A DNA stretch of 64,000 bases. Source: Ulvibacter sp. MAR_2010_11. GTDB lineage: Bacteria; Bacteroidota; Bacteroidia; Flavobacteriales; Flavobacteriaceae. Position numbers and translations under genes: made by a program. Numbering within the stretch: the first letter of the stretch is position 1; every line of letters begins with the position of its first letter. Below are positions 8,715 through 18,164 of the stretch, one piece after another. The stretch spans positions 2,749,501 through 2,813,500 of the forward strand of contig NZ_PHTY01000001.1 of assembly GCF_002813135.1 (NCBI RefSeq), written 5' to 3'. The notes beneath the pieces are model-generated. The model had not been told where the DNA came from and made no database searches. It saw nothing but the letters and a program-made list of their open reading frames with translations.

Positions 8715-11567
8715 ATGGCAAAAAATGAAGATTTTATTGAAGTTCTTGGGGCAAGAGTTCATAATTTAAAGGACATAGATGTACGTATCCCAAGGGAAAA
8801 ATTAGTAGTAATTACAGGCCTTTCGGGCAGCGGAAAATCTTCATTAGCCTTTGATACTATTTATGCTGAAGGACAGCGACGCTATATTGAAACCTTTTCG
8901 GCATACGCCAGACAATTCCTTGGAAGTTTAGAACGACCCGATGTAGATAAGATCGACGGACTTTCACCCGTAATTGCCATAGAACAAAAAACAACCAGCA
9001 AGAGCCCAAGATCTACAGTGGGTACCATCACTGAAATTTACGATTTCCTTCGTCTTTTCTACGCCCGCGCCAGTGATGCCTATAGCTATAATACCGGCCA
9101 GAAGATGGTGAGTTATAGTGACGATCAAATAAAACAGCTTATCATAGACGACTTTGCCGGTAAAAAGGTAAGTGTCCTCGCCCCGGTCGTGCGTTCCCGA
9201 AAGGGTCATTATCGCGAATTATTCGAGCAGGTTGCAAAACAGGGCTTTTTAAAAGTGCGCGTTGACGGCGATGTAATGGACCTCGTTAAGGGCATGAAGG
9301 TCGACAGATATAAAAATCACGATATAGAAATTGTTGTAGATCGATTAAAAATTTCAGCACCCTCTGAAGATGGAACCGATCAAAGTGATACCGACAAACG
9401 CCTTTCAGAAACTATTATTACGGCTATGTATCACGGCGATGACGTGCTTATGGTGTTGGACAATGAAACTAACGAGGTGCGTTATTTCAGTAGATCCCTT
9501 ATGTGTCCGTCAAGCGGAATTTCTTATCCGAATCCCGAGCCCAACAATTTTTCCTTCAACTCTCCCAAAGGGATGTGTCCTCATTGCAAGGGCTTAGGGA
9601 AATTATACGAAGTCAATATCAATAAAATAGTTCCCAATCCCGGTCTGTCTATCAAACAAGGAGCGTTAGCGCCACACGGACCTCAAAAAAGCAATTGGGT
9701 ATTTAAGCAATTGGAGCTTATTGCTGAACGCTATCAGTTTAAATTAAGCGACCCGTTTGAAAAAATTCCGCAGGAAGCGAAAGACGTTATTTTTCATGGG
9801 GGCAATGAAAAGTTCGACATCGAATCGAAAACACTGGGTATCACCCGAAGCTACAAAATAGATTTTGAAGGAGTGGCGACCTTTCTTCAAAACACCTTTG
9901 CGGCCAACGATTCTAAATCGTTACGCAGATGGGCCAAGGAATATATGGACAAAATTTCCTGTCCCGAATGCGGCGGAAGCCGCTTGCGAAAAGAATCCCT
10001 ATACTTTAAAGTGAATGGCAAAAACATTGCCGAACTGGCGCATATGGATGTGGTCGAACTGGCCGATTGGTTTTCAAAATTGGAAAAAAATCTATCCGAA
10101 ACACAGCGTATCATCGCATCCGAAATTATAAAAGAAGTGCGCGCCCGACTTCAGTTTTTGGTAAATGTGGGGTTGACCTATCTGGCTTTGGACAGAAGTT
10201 CGAAGTCGCTTTCAGGAGGAGAGGCACAGCGGATTCGACTTGCAACTCAAATTGGATCGCAATTGGTGGGTGTTCTGTATATTTTGGATGAACCCAGTAT
10301 TGGCTTACATCAACGCGACAATGCTAAACTTATTCAGTCCCTGCTTCAGTTGCGGGATATTGGAAATTCGGTGATCGTAGTGGAACACGACAAAGACATG
10401 ATAGAACACGCCGATTATGTGATAGACATTGGTCCGGCGGCAGGAAGACATGGCGGCGAAATAGTTTCAATAGGAACCCCTTCAGAAACAAAAAAACATC
10501 ACACCCTTACGGCCGATTATCTCAACGGAACCCGAGAAATTGCCATTCCGAAACAACGCAGAAAGGGAAATGGCAAAACCCTCTCACTTAGCGGAGCGAC
10601 CGGAAATAATCTAAAAAATGTATCGGTTACCTTCCCGCTGGCCACCATGATTGGTGTTACGGGCGTTTCGGGTAGTGGAAAATCTACCTTAATAAATGAA
10701 ACGCTGTATCCTATCTTAAACGCACACTTTTTTAACGGGGTGAAAAAGCCCATGCCCTATAAAAAGATTGTCGGCTTAAAAAATATTGACAAGGTTATCG
10801 ATATCAATCAGTCGCCCATTGGAAGAACACCGCGCTCCAATCCGGCAACCTATACCGGCGTATTTTCTGAAATACGAAACCTCTTTGCAAAGGTTCCCGA
10901 AGCAATGATTCGTGGTTATAAACCGGGACGTTTCAGTTTTAATGTGGCCGGAGGAAGATGTGAAACCTGTAAAGGCGGGGGTTTACGTGTTATCGAAATG
11001 AACTTTTTGCCCGATGTGTATGTTGAATGCGAAACCTGCCAGGGGAAACGTTTTAACAGGGAAACACTGGAAATTAGATTTAAAGGGAAATCGATTTACG
11101 ATGTGCTGGAAATGACCATCAACGAGTCCTGTGACTTTTTTGAATCCATTCCGAAGATTTTCAGAAAATTAAAAACCATAAAAGATGTAGGTTTAGGTTA
11201 CATTACGCTTGGACAACAATCCACAACCCTTTCGGGCGGTGAGGCGCAGCGTATAAAACTAGCCACGGAATTGTCGAAACGAGATACGGGTAACACCTTC
11301 TATATTCTGGACGAACCTACAACCGGACTGCATTTTGAAGATATAAGGGTTTTACTAATTGTGCTGAATAAATTGGTGGACAAAGGAAATACTGTAGTAA
11401 TTATCGAGCACAACCTGGAAGTAATAAAAACGGTCGACTATATAATAGATATTGGACCGGAAGGTGGTAAAAAAGGCGGAGAGATAATGGCCTTAGGCAC
11501 GCCCGAAGAATTGATTACACATAAAAAAAGCTATACGGCACAGTTCCTTAAAAAAGAATTACATTAG
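8715..11567 (+). CDS. uvrA: excinuclease ABC subunit A
   Basis: The ~950-residue protein has two ABC ATPase modules: Walker [10 protein letters not shown] near the N-terminus and GVSGSGKST in the second half, ABC signatures [12 protein letters not shown] and [12 protein letters not shown], and Walker B segments [10 protein letters not shown] and [10 protein letters not shown]. CxxC zinc modules are present ([32 protein letters not shown]). UvrA recognises bulky DNA lesions and loads UvrB in nucleotide excision repair. I chose the ATG at 8715 rather than a TTG three codons earlier because the -7 box is so close. No uvrB or uvrC is in the window. Confidence 0.97.
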   Translation: MAKNEDFIEVLGARVHNLKDIDVRIPREKLVVITGLSGSGKSSLAFDTIYAEGQRRYIETFSAYARQFLGSLERPDVDKIDGLSPVIAIEQKTTSKSPRSTVGTITEIYDFLRLFYARASDAYSYNTGQKMVSYSDDQIKQLIIDDFAGKKVSVLAPVVRSRKGHYRELFEQVAKQGFLKVRVDGDVMDLVKGMKVDRYKNHDIEIVVDRLKISAPSEDGTDQSDTDKRLSETIITAMYHGDDVLMVLDNETNEVRYFSRSLMCPSSGISYPNPEPNNFSFNSPKGMCPHCKGLGKLYEVNINKIVPNPGLSIKQGALAPHGPQKSNWVFKQLELIAERYQFKLSDPFEKIPQEAKDVIFHGGNEKFDIESKTLGITRSYKIDFEGVATFLQNTFAANDSKSLRRWAKEYMDKISCPECGGSRLRKESLYFKVNGKNIAELAHMDVVELADWFSKLEKNLSETQRIIASEIIKEVRARLQFLVNVGLTYLALDRSSKSLSGGEAQRIRLATQIGSQLVGVLYILDEPSIGLHQRDNAKLIQSLLQLRDIGNSVIVVEHDKDMIEHADYVIDIGPAAGRHGGEIVSIGTPSETKKHHTLTADYLNGTREIAIPKQRRKGNGKTLSLSGATGNNLKNVSVTFPLATMIGVTGVSGSGKSTLINETLYPILNAHFFNGVKKPMPYKKIVGLKNIDKVIDINQSPIGRTPRSNPATYTGVFSEIRNLFAKVPEAMIRGYKPGRFSFNVAGGRCETCKGGGLRVIEMNFLPDVYVECETCQGKRFNRETLEIRFKGKSIYDVLEMTINESCDFFESIPKIFRKLKTIKDVGLGYITLGQQSTTLSGGEAQRIKLATELSKRDTGNTFYILDEPTTGLHFEDIRVLLIVLNKLVDKGNTVVIIEHNLEVIKTVDYIIDIGPEGGKKGGEIMALGTPEELITHKKSYTAQFLKKELH

Positions 11568-11665
11568 TCCCTGAAAACTCTAGTAAAAATAGGGCTTGTT
11601 GAAACTTAATTGTTGTAGTAGTATATTGCAAAAATAATTGTTGAATGAAGTTTGAAGTAAATTAA

Positions 11666-12355
11666 ATGAGAATAGAAGGCAACTCAAAAAACTGGAATGA
11701 AGTAAAAACAAACGACTCCTGGGCTATTTTTAAGATCATGGGCGAGTTTGTGAACGGATATGAAAAAATGAGTCGGATTGGCCCCTGCGTATCAATATTC
11801 GGGTCGGCACGAACCAAACCGGACCATAAATACTATAAGTTGGCCGAAAGTATTGCCAAAAAAATTACCGAAAACGGTTATGGCGTGATAACAGGTGGAG
11901 GCCCGGGAATCATGGAAGCCGGAAATAAAGGAGCCCATTTGGCCGGAGGAACTTCAGTAGGACTAAATATCACCTTACCATTCGAACAGCATGACAATCC
12001 GTATATAGACAGCGACAAGAGTATCGATTTCGATTACTTTTTTGTTAGAAAGGTGATGTTCGTTAAATATTCACAGGGCTTTGTAGTAATGCCCGGCGGA
12101 TTTGGAACCTTGGATGAATTTTTTGAAGCTTTTACATTAATACAAACACATAAAATTGACAAGTTTCCCCTTATTCTTGTTGGTACCGAATTTTGGACCG
12201 GACTGATGGATTGGATTAAAGGAACACTTCTTGAGCAGAACAACAATATTAGTAAGGAAGATTTGGATTTGGTGCATATTGTGGACACCGAAGACGAAGT
12301 CCTTGAGATTTTGAACGATTTCTACGATAAATTTAATTTAAGCCCCAACTTTTAG
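11666..12355 (+). CDS. LOG-family (TIGR00730) Rossmann-fold protein
   Basis: The 229-residue protein carries the LOG lysine-decarboxylase-like fold signatures: GGGPGIMEAGNKGA (residues ~78-90), VRKVMFVKYS, and the catalytic PGGFGTLDE (143-151). Characterised members are cytokinin-riboside 5'-monophosphate phosphoribohydrolases; many bacterial members probably hydrolyse nucleotide monophosphates in general. The ~30-residue N-terminal extension is typical of the longer bacterial group. It stands between uvrA and the M1-like gene on the same strand. Confidence 0.87.
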   Translation: MRIEGNSKNWNEVKTNDSWAIFKIMGEFVNGYEKMSRIGPCVSIFGSARTKPDHKYYKLAESIAKKITENGYGVITGGGPGIMEAGNKGAHLAGGTSVGLNITLPFEQHDNPYIDSDKSIDFDYFFVRKVMFVKYSQGFVVMPGGFGTLDEFFEAFTLIQTHKIDKFPLILVGTEFWTGLMDWIKGTLLEQNNNISKEDLDLVHIVDTEDEVLEILNDFYDKFNLSPNF

Positions 12356-12392
12356 CAAAACTTGCATCTGCTATTAAATACATAAGAATTTC

Positions 12393-15206
12393 TTGAGAAT
12401 AATCGGTTTCATTTTAGTACTGTTTTGTTGTTGTACGGCATCCATGTTGGCGCAGCATGACATTTCGATAAATGCACAATTATTGCCTGAAACCAAGGAA
12501 ATTAATATCTCACAACAAATTGTATACGCCAATACTTCCAAGGAAGTACTCACAGAAATTTATTTAAACGATTGGGCCAACAGTTTCTCAAATAAAACCA
12601 CGCCTCTCGCCAAACGTTTTGCTGAAAATTACGATAGCTCGTTTCATTTTGAAAAAGATAAGTATAGAGGCAAAACTACTGTATTCAGTATCACCAATGC
12701 GTCTTCCAAACCTCTAGAATGGCAGCGTGGTGACGAAGTCGATATTATCAAGGTAATACTGGATACTCCACTACAACCGGGAGCGGAATTCACACTAAAG
12801 TTGTTGTACAAGGTAAAAGTTCCCAATGACCGATTTACACGTTTCGGCGTAAATAAAAACAATGATTATAAGCTTCAGTATTGGTATATGTCGCCTGCGG
12901 TTTTCAACGGACAATGGCAGGCCTATAGTAACAAAAATACGGAAGACCTTTATCTGCTGCCATCCAACTTTTTGGTGACTTTTAAAGCGCCGAAGCAATA
13001 TTCTTTAGTGTCTGAACTCGATGTCGTTTCTGAAGTAATTTCAGAAAACGATAAAATCACAACACTTTCAGGAGAAAATCGCGTACAGGCTGTAATTTAT
13101 TTGGAACAGGTTTCCAACTTTGAAACCATTGTGACCGACAAGCTGGAAGTGATAACAAACATCCCTGAAGAAAAGGTAACACCGCCCATCCGTGCGCTGG
13201 TTATCGATCGCATTACTCACTTTTTGGACGACAAACTGGGACCCTATCCGTTCGAGAAAATGATTAGCAGCGAAGAAGAGTATCGCAACAGTCCGGTCTA
13301 TGGTTTAAATCAGTTGCCCGACTTTATAAGTCCGTTTCCTGATGGCTTCGAATACGACATGGAGCAGCTAAAAACCATCACTCGAAATTATATAGAGAAC
13401 ACACTTCCGCTGCATCCACGAAACGATTACTGGCTTACAGGTGCGATTCAGATTTATTTGATGATGGAGTATGTAGATACTCATTATCCAAAGATGAAAA
13501 TTCTGGGGAAACTAAGCGATTTCTGGATAATTAAGTGGTCCCATGCTTCAAAACTGGAGTTTAATGACCAATACCCGCTATTGTATTTGAACATGGCGCG
13601 TAATAACTTGAATCAGTCACTCTCCACACCCAAAGATTCTTTGGTGAAATTCAATAAGAACATTGCGAACGACTACTATGCAGGTGACGGTCTTAAATAT
13701 TTGTCGGATTATCTGGGAAAAGAAGCTCTCGAGAAAAGCATCAAACAACTCTATTCAGAAAAGAAACTGAAAGCGGTGACTACATCCGATTTTGAAACCA
13801 TACTCTCACAGAACACAGACCTGCCGGTAGATTGGTTCTTTGAAGATTTTGTCAATTCGGAAGTTACCATTGATTTCAAAATAAATAAGGTGCGTAAAAA
13901 AGGAGATTCTCTGGAAGTTACAGTGAAAAACCTGCGAAATAACACCATGCCTATTTCGCTTTACGGGCTTAACAAAGATCAAATTATCTTTAAACAGTGG
14001 CTTCCTCCTATTGACTCAACAACTACCGTAACGGTAGCTGCTAAAGACGTGCGAAAACTTGCACTAAACTACGAGGAAATAATCCCCGAATACAATCAGC
14101 GGAACAATTATAAAAATGTATCTGGCTTGCTTAACAGGCCTGTTCAATTCAGGCTATTTCAGGACGTGGGAGACTCAAAATACAATCAGTTGTTCGTAAT
14201 GCCTGTGTTTGAATACAACCTGTATGACGGCTTTAGTTTGGGACCTAAGTTGTATAACAAAACCGTGCTTCCAAAAGCATTTCACTATAATCTGTCTCCA
14301 CAATACGGATTTCGCTCCAATACTTTGATTGGGAGCGGCTCGCTTATTTATACACAACAGTTTCAGAACAATCGTTTATACGCCATGCGCTATGGTGTTG
14401 CGGGAAGTTATTTTTCCTACGACAAAGATCTTTTCTACAAACGCTTCACCTCCTTTATGACCTTTGCCTTCAGAAACAAAGATTTGCGGGATAATGAGAA
14501 AGAGTTTATCAACTTGCGAAGTGTAAATGTTTACAGAGATGAAAATCCCGAACAGCCCAACGAAGCGCCTAATTACAGTGTTTTTAATGCACAATATGTG
14601 TATTCGAATCGCAATCTGATAAACTTTTTTAAAGGCGCAGCCGATTATCAGATATCGGACAAATTCAGTAAAATTTCTGCAACGTTAGAATTCCGAAAAT
14701 TATTTTTGAATAACCGACAATTAAACCTGCGTCTATTTGCCGGCGCCTTTGTGTTTAACGATACCCGGGAGAATGAAGATTTCTTCAGCTTTGCCCTAGA
14801 TCGCCCAACAGACTATATGCTGGACTATAACTACTACGGAAGAAGTGAAGACCAAGGGTTATTTAGTCAGCAGCTTATTATCGCCGAAGGCGGTTTTAAA
14901 TCACAATTAGAACCTGCCTTTGCCAATAGCTGGATTACAACCTTAAACGCCAGTACCAATATCTGGAAATGGATTTTTGCCTACGGGGATATAGGTTTGG
15001 TACACAACAAAAATCAAGGAACCACATTCGTGTACGATGCCGGAATAAGAGCCAGTTTAGTAGCCGATTACTTCGAATTGTACTTTCCAATTTATTCTAA
15101 TTTAGGCTTCGAACCCAATCTGCCCCATTACGACGAAAAAGTACGTTTTATAGTTACTTTAGATCTTAAAACCTTGTTAGGCCTGTTTACGAGGGAATGG
15201 TATTGA
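12393..15206 (+). CDS. secreted M1-peptidase-like protein, degenerate active site, with C-terminal outer-membrane barrel
   Basis: The 937-residue protein starts at a TTG (an in-frame stop lies just upstream and no ATG is available), giving the signal peptide MRIIGFILVLFCCCTASMLAQ. Residues ~22-500 follow the plan of M1 aminopeptidases: a beta-rich N-domain, then the region where HEXXH and NEG are expected. Here those positions read TRNYIENTL and YWLTGAIQIY, so the zinc ligands appear to be missing. From ~570 to the end the sequence alternates polar and aromatic residues in short strands and ends in EWY, as an outer-membrane barrel would. It is probably a surface-anchored pseudoenzyme. Function unknown. 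Confidence 0.75.
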   Translation: MRIIGFILVLFCCCTASMLAQHDISINAQLLPETKEINISQQIVYANTSKEVLTEIYLNDWANSFSNKTTPLAKRFAENYDSSFHFEKDKYRGKTTVFSITNASSKPLEWQRGDEVDIIKVILDTPLQPGAEFTLKLLYKVKVPNDRFTRFGVNKNNDYKLQYWYMSPAVFNGQWQAYSNKNTEDLYLLPSNFLVTFKAPKQYSLVSELDVVSEVISENDKITTLSGENRVQAVIYLEQVSNFETIVTDKLEVITNIPEEKVTPPIRALVIDRITHFLDDKLGPYPFEKMISSEEEYRNSPVYGLNQLPDFISPFPDGFEYDMEQLKTITRNYIENTLPLHPRNDYWLTGAIQIYLMMEYVDTHYPKMKILGKLSDFWIIKWSHASKLEFNDQYPLLYLNMARNNLNQSLSTPKDSLVKFNKNIANDYYAGDGLKYLSDYLGKEALEKSIKQLYSEKKLKAVTTSDFETILSQNTDLPVDWFFEDFVNSEVTIDFKINKVRKKGDSLEVTVKNLRNNTMPISLYGLNKDQIIFKQWLPPIDSTTTVTVAAKDVRKLALNYEEIIPEYNQRNNYKNVSGLLNRPVQFRLFQDVGDSKYNQLFVMPVFEYNLYDGFSLGPKLYNKTVLPKAFHYNLSPQYGFRSNTLIGSGSLIYTQQFQNNRLYAMRYGVAGSYFSYDKDLFYKRFTSFMTFAFRNKDLRDNEKEFINLRSVNVYRDENPEQPNEAPNYSVFNAQYVYSNRNLINFFKGAADYQISDKFSKISATLEFRKLFLNNRQLNLRLFAGAFVFNDTRENEDFFSFALDRPTDYMLDYNYYGRSEDQGLFSQQLIIAEGGFKSQLEPAFANSWITTLNASTNIWKWIFAYGDIGLVHNKNQGTTFVYDAGIRASLVADYFELYFPIYSNLGFEPNLPHYDEKVRFIVTLDLKTLLGLFTREWY

Positions 15207-15223
15207 TTTGTGAGCAGTGAGTT

Positions 15224-15238
15224 TACCTACCGTAGGTA
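15224..15238. repeat. TACCTAC-C-GTAGGTA palindrome
   Basis: Seven-bp arms around a single base. With its GTGAGCAGTGAG flank it recurs in inverted orientation near 31111-31125. Confidence 0.7.
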
Positions 15239-15244
15239 GGCAGT

Positions 15245-15342
15245 GAGCAGTAAGCGGTAAGCGGTAAGCAGTATGCAGTAAGCAGTAAGCAGTAAGCAGT
15301 AAGCAGTAAGCAGTAAGCAGTAAGCAGTAAGCAGTAAGCAGT
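15245..15342. repeat. heptamer tandem array, 14 units of AAGCAGT
   Basis: Fourteen consecutive 7-bp units run from 15245 to 15342. The first five vary (GAGCAGT, AAGCGGT twice, AAGCAGT, ATGCAGT) and the last nine are perfect AAGCAGT. It lies in the 302-bp gap between the M1-like gene and the E1 gene. A pyrimidine-rich TTTTCCC/CTATTCC stretch (15364-15409) follows. No spacers separate the units, so this is not CRISPR. Confidence 0.95.
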
Positions 15343-15479
15343 AATGTAAATTAAAAAAAATCATTTTCCCTTTTCCCTATTCGCTATTCCCTTTTCCCTA
15401 TTCCCTTTAACTAGGTTATTGATTCTCAGATTTTTGCCGAAAAGTAAAACCTAAGCCTTTAACTTTACCGCTTTTTCGT

Positions 15480-15487
15480 TACTTTTG
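15480..15487 (+). promoter_or_regulatory. -7 box of the E1 gene
   Basis: TACTTTTG matches TAnnTTTG, 21 nt before the ATG at 15509. Confidence 0.5.
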
Positions 15488-15508
15488 TAATCCCTAATTT
15501 CACTGAAG

Positions 15509-17923
15509 ATGCAGACAAACCCTAAGACAAATAGCGAACTTTCTTTCAACGATTTTAAAGCCGAAGTACTCAACGACTATAAAATTGCTGTTACAAGTCG
15601 GGAATGCAGTTTGTTGGGACGTCGTGAAGTTTTGACCGGAAAAGCAAAATTCGGAATTTTTGGTGACGGGAAAGAAGTGCCGCAACTGGCATGGGCCAAG
15701 TCATTTAAAAAAGGTGATTGGCGCAGTGGTTACTATCGCGATCAAACGCTAATGATGGCTTTGGGCCTATTAAATATCCAACAATTTTTCGCGGGCTTAT
15801 ATGCCCATACAGATATTGAAGCAGATCCTATGAGCGCCGGAAGGCAAATGGGTGGTCACTTTGCCACACATAGTTTAAATGAAGACGGGAGTTGGAAAAA
15901 TGTAACCGAACAATACAACAGTAGTGCAGACATCTCTCCTACTGCCGGACAAATGCCGAGATTGTTAGGATTGGCACAGGCCTCTAAAATCTTTAGAAAC
16001 GACAAAGGTGCTTCCAAAATGACTCAGTTTTCGATTAAAGGAAATGAAGTTGCATGGGGAACCATTGGAAATGCAAGTACCAGTGAAGGCTTGTTTTGGG
16101 AGACCATCAATGCCGCCGGAGTACTGCAAGTGCCCATGGTGATGAGCGTTTGGGACGATGCCTATGGGATTTCGGTACATGCAAAACATCAAACTACCAA
16201 AGAAAACATTTCAGAAATATTAAAAGGCTTTCAAAGAAACGACGAGGAAGATGGTTACGAGATTTTCCGTGTAAACGGTTGGGATTACGGCGCACTTATT
16301 GAAACCTACGAAAAAGCCGGGAAGATTGCTCGAGAAGAACATGTACCTGTGCTTATTCATGTACAAGAACTCACACAGCCGCAAGGACATTCTACCAGCG
16401 GATCACATGAACGCTATAAAAGTGAAGAAAGATTGCAGTGGGAGCGTGATTTCGATTGCAATGTGAAGATGCGGGAGTGGATGATTGCTAATAATATTGC
16501 GACCGATGAAGATCTTTCGGAACTCGAAAAAAATATCAAAAAAGAAGTTCGGGACGGAAAAAAAGCCGCCTGGGATGCGTTTTTAGCACCACAACGGGAA
16601 GAACAGCAAGAAGCGATTACCTTGTTAGGAAATCTGGCTGAAAGTTCTTCGAATAAGAATTTTATTGAAAAAATTAAAAACGATTTGGCTTCTGAAAAAG
16701 AGGCGCAACGCAGAGACATTGCAGCGGCAACCCGAAAAGCGCTTCGGTATGTCGTAGGTGAAGATTCTTCGGAAAAGCGACAATTACTGGACTGGATTTC
16801 GAATTATTTTGAAACCATTCAACCAAAATACAGCTCTCACCTCTATTCCGAAGCAAAAGAAAACGCTACAACCATTTCAGAAATAAAACCCACCTACAAC
16901 GAAGCTGCCGAAGAGGTAGACGCCCGATTGGTACTTCGTGATAACTTCGATGCCATCTTTGCAAAACATCCCGAAGTTGTGATTTTTGGAGAAGATGCAG
17001 GAAAAATTGGTGATGTAAATCAGGGTCTGGAAGGAATGCAAGAGAAGTATGGCGAAATAAGGGTTAGTGACGTTGGTATTAGAGAGGCTACTATTCTGGG
17101 ACAAGGTATTGGACTTGCTATGCGAGGACTACGCCCTATTGCCGAAATTCAGTATCTGGATTATATCCTGTATTGTCTTCAGATAATGAGTGACGATTTG
17201 GTAACTGTTCAGTATCGCACTAAAGGGAAACAAAAAGCACCCCTTATTGTACGAACCCGTGGCCATCGCTTGGAAGGAATATGGCATAGCGGCTCTCAAA
17301 TGGGTGGCTTGGTGCATTTGCTTCGCGGAATGTATATTCTGGTGCCTCGAAGTATGACAAAAGCAGCCGGTTTTTACAACACCTTATTGGAAACCGACGA
17401 ACCCGCACTCGTAGTTGAGTGTTTAAACGGCTATCGTTTAAAAGAGAAAATGCCAACCAATATGGGGGAATTTAGAACCCCTATTGGAGTGGTTGAAACC
17501 GTGAAGGAAGGAAATGATATCACATTGGTTTCCTACGGAAGTACACTGCGTATTGTTGAAGAAGCAGCCAAAGAACTACAACAGGTTGGAATTGATGCAG
17601 AAGTAGTTGATATACAATCACTTTTGCCGCTCGATTTAAACCATGACTTGAGTAAAAGTGTTGCCAAAACTAATCGGTTATTAGTGATTGATGAAGACGT
17701 TCCCGGAGGAGCTTCGGCTTACATTATGCAGCACATTGTTGACACACAAAACGCGTATCAATATTTAGACAGCAAACCCCAAACACTTTCGGCGCAACCG
17801 CATCGCCCCGCCTACGGCACAGACGGCGATTATTTCTCGAAACCTTCAGCTGAAGATATTTTTGAAAAAGTATACGAAATGATGCGCGAATCTGATCCTT
17901 CCAATTTTCCGAAGTTGCGATAA
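15509..17923 (+). CDS. 2-oxo acid dehydrogenase E1, fused alpha and beta subunits (probably branched-chain)
   Basis: An 804-residue single chain joins an E1-alpha half (TPP-binding region with GNASTSEGLFWETINAA, AKHQTTKE, and YKSEERLQWERD) to an E1-beta half from ~470 (GEDAGKIGDVNQG, RVSDVGIREATILGQGIGLAMRGLRP, and the C-terminal transketolase domain). Such fusions are usual in Bacteroidota and are normally assigned to the branched-chain 2-oxoacid dehydrogenase that makes branched acyl-CoA from Val/Leu/Ile, supplying iso-branched fatty acids. The E2 and E3 genes are not in the window. Substrate assignment is by family, not shown by the sequence. Confidence 0.88.
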   Translation: MQTNPKTNSELSFNDFKAEVLNDYKIAVTSRECSLLGRREVLTGKAKFGIFGDGKEVPQLAWAKSFKKGDWRSGYYRDQTLMMALGLLNIQQFFAGLYAHTDIEADPMSAGRQMGGHFATHSLNEDGSWKNVTEQYNSSADISPTAGQMPRLLGLAQASKIFRNDKGASKMTQFSIKGNEVAWGTIGNASTSEGLFWETINAAGVLQVPMVMSVWDDAYGISVHAKHQTTKENISEILKGFQRNDEEDGYEIFRVNGWDYGALIETYEKAGKIAREEHVPVLIHVQELTQPQGHSTSGSHERYKSEERLQWERDFDCNVKMREWMIANNIATDEDLSELEKNIKKEVRDGKKAAWDAFLAPQREEQQEAITLLGNLAESSSNKNFIEKIKNDLASEKEAQRRDIAAATRKALRYVVGEDSSEKRQLLDWISNYFETIQPKYSSHLYSEAKENATTISEIKPTYNEAAEEVDARLVLRDNFDAIFAKHPEVVIFGEDAGKIGDVNQGLEGMQEKYGEIRVSDVGIREATILGQGIGLAMRGLRPIAEIQYLDYILYCLQIMSDDLVTVQYRTKGKQKAPLIVRTRGHRLEGIWHSGSQMGGLVHLLRGMYILVPRSMTKAAGFYNTLLETDEPALVVECLNGYRLKEKMPTNMGEFRTPIGVVETVKEGNDITLVSYGSTLRIVEEAAKELQQVGIDAEVVDIQSLLPLDLNHDLSKSVAKTNRLLVIDEDVPGGASAYIMQHIVDTQNAYQYLDSKPQTLSAQPHRPAYGTDGDYFSKPSAEDIFEKVYEMMRESDPSNFPKLR

Positions 17924-18058
17924 TTTTTCAGAAAAAAATTGGTAATTAAATAAATTATTCGATATTTGAATTCTAAACAAGCAATAAACAAGTCAATGTA
18001 TAACTCATCAGTAAATAATAATAATCGGATGCCTTAACAAAACTTGTCGAGATATATG

Positions 18059-18095
18059 AGCCTGTCAAGTTTTTAAATTTGACAGGCTTTTTTTT
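18059..18095 (+). terminator. Rho-independent terminator
   Basis: A perfect 10-bp stem (AGCCTGTCAA / TTGACAGGCT, 18059-18068 and 18079-18088) is followed by a run of T to 18095. It lies 136 nt after the E1 stop and 70 nt before asnB. Confidence 0.85.
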
Positions 18096-18164
18096 GCTTC
18101 GAACCTACTATAAGTATGCTGGGTGATTTCAAAAAGCAAACTAACCAAATAAAATAAAAATAGT

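Noticed and set aside
15245-15342. Possible CRISPR array
   Set aside because: The units are contiguous 7-mers without spacers, and no cas gene is in the window.
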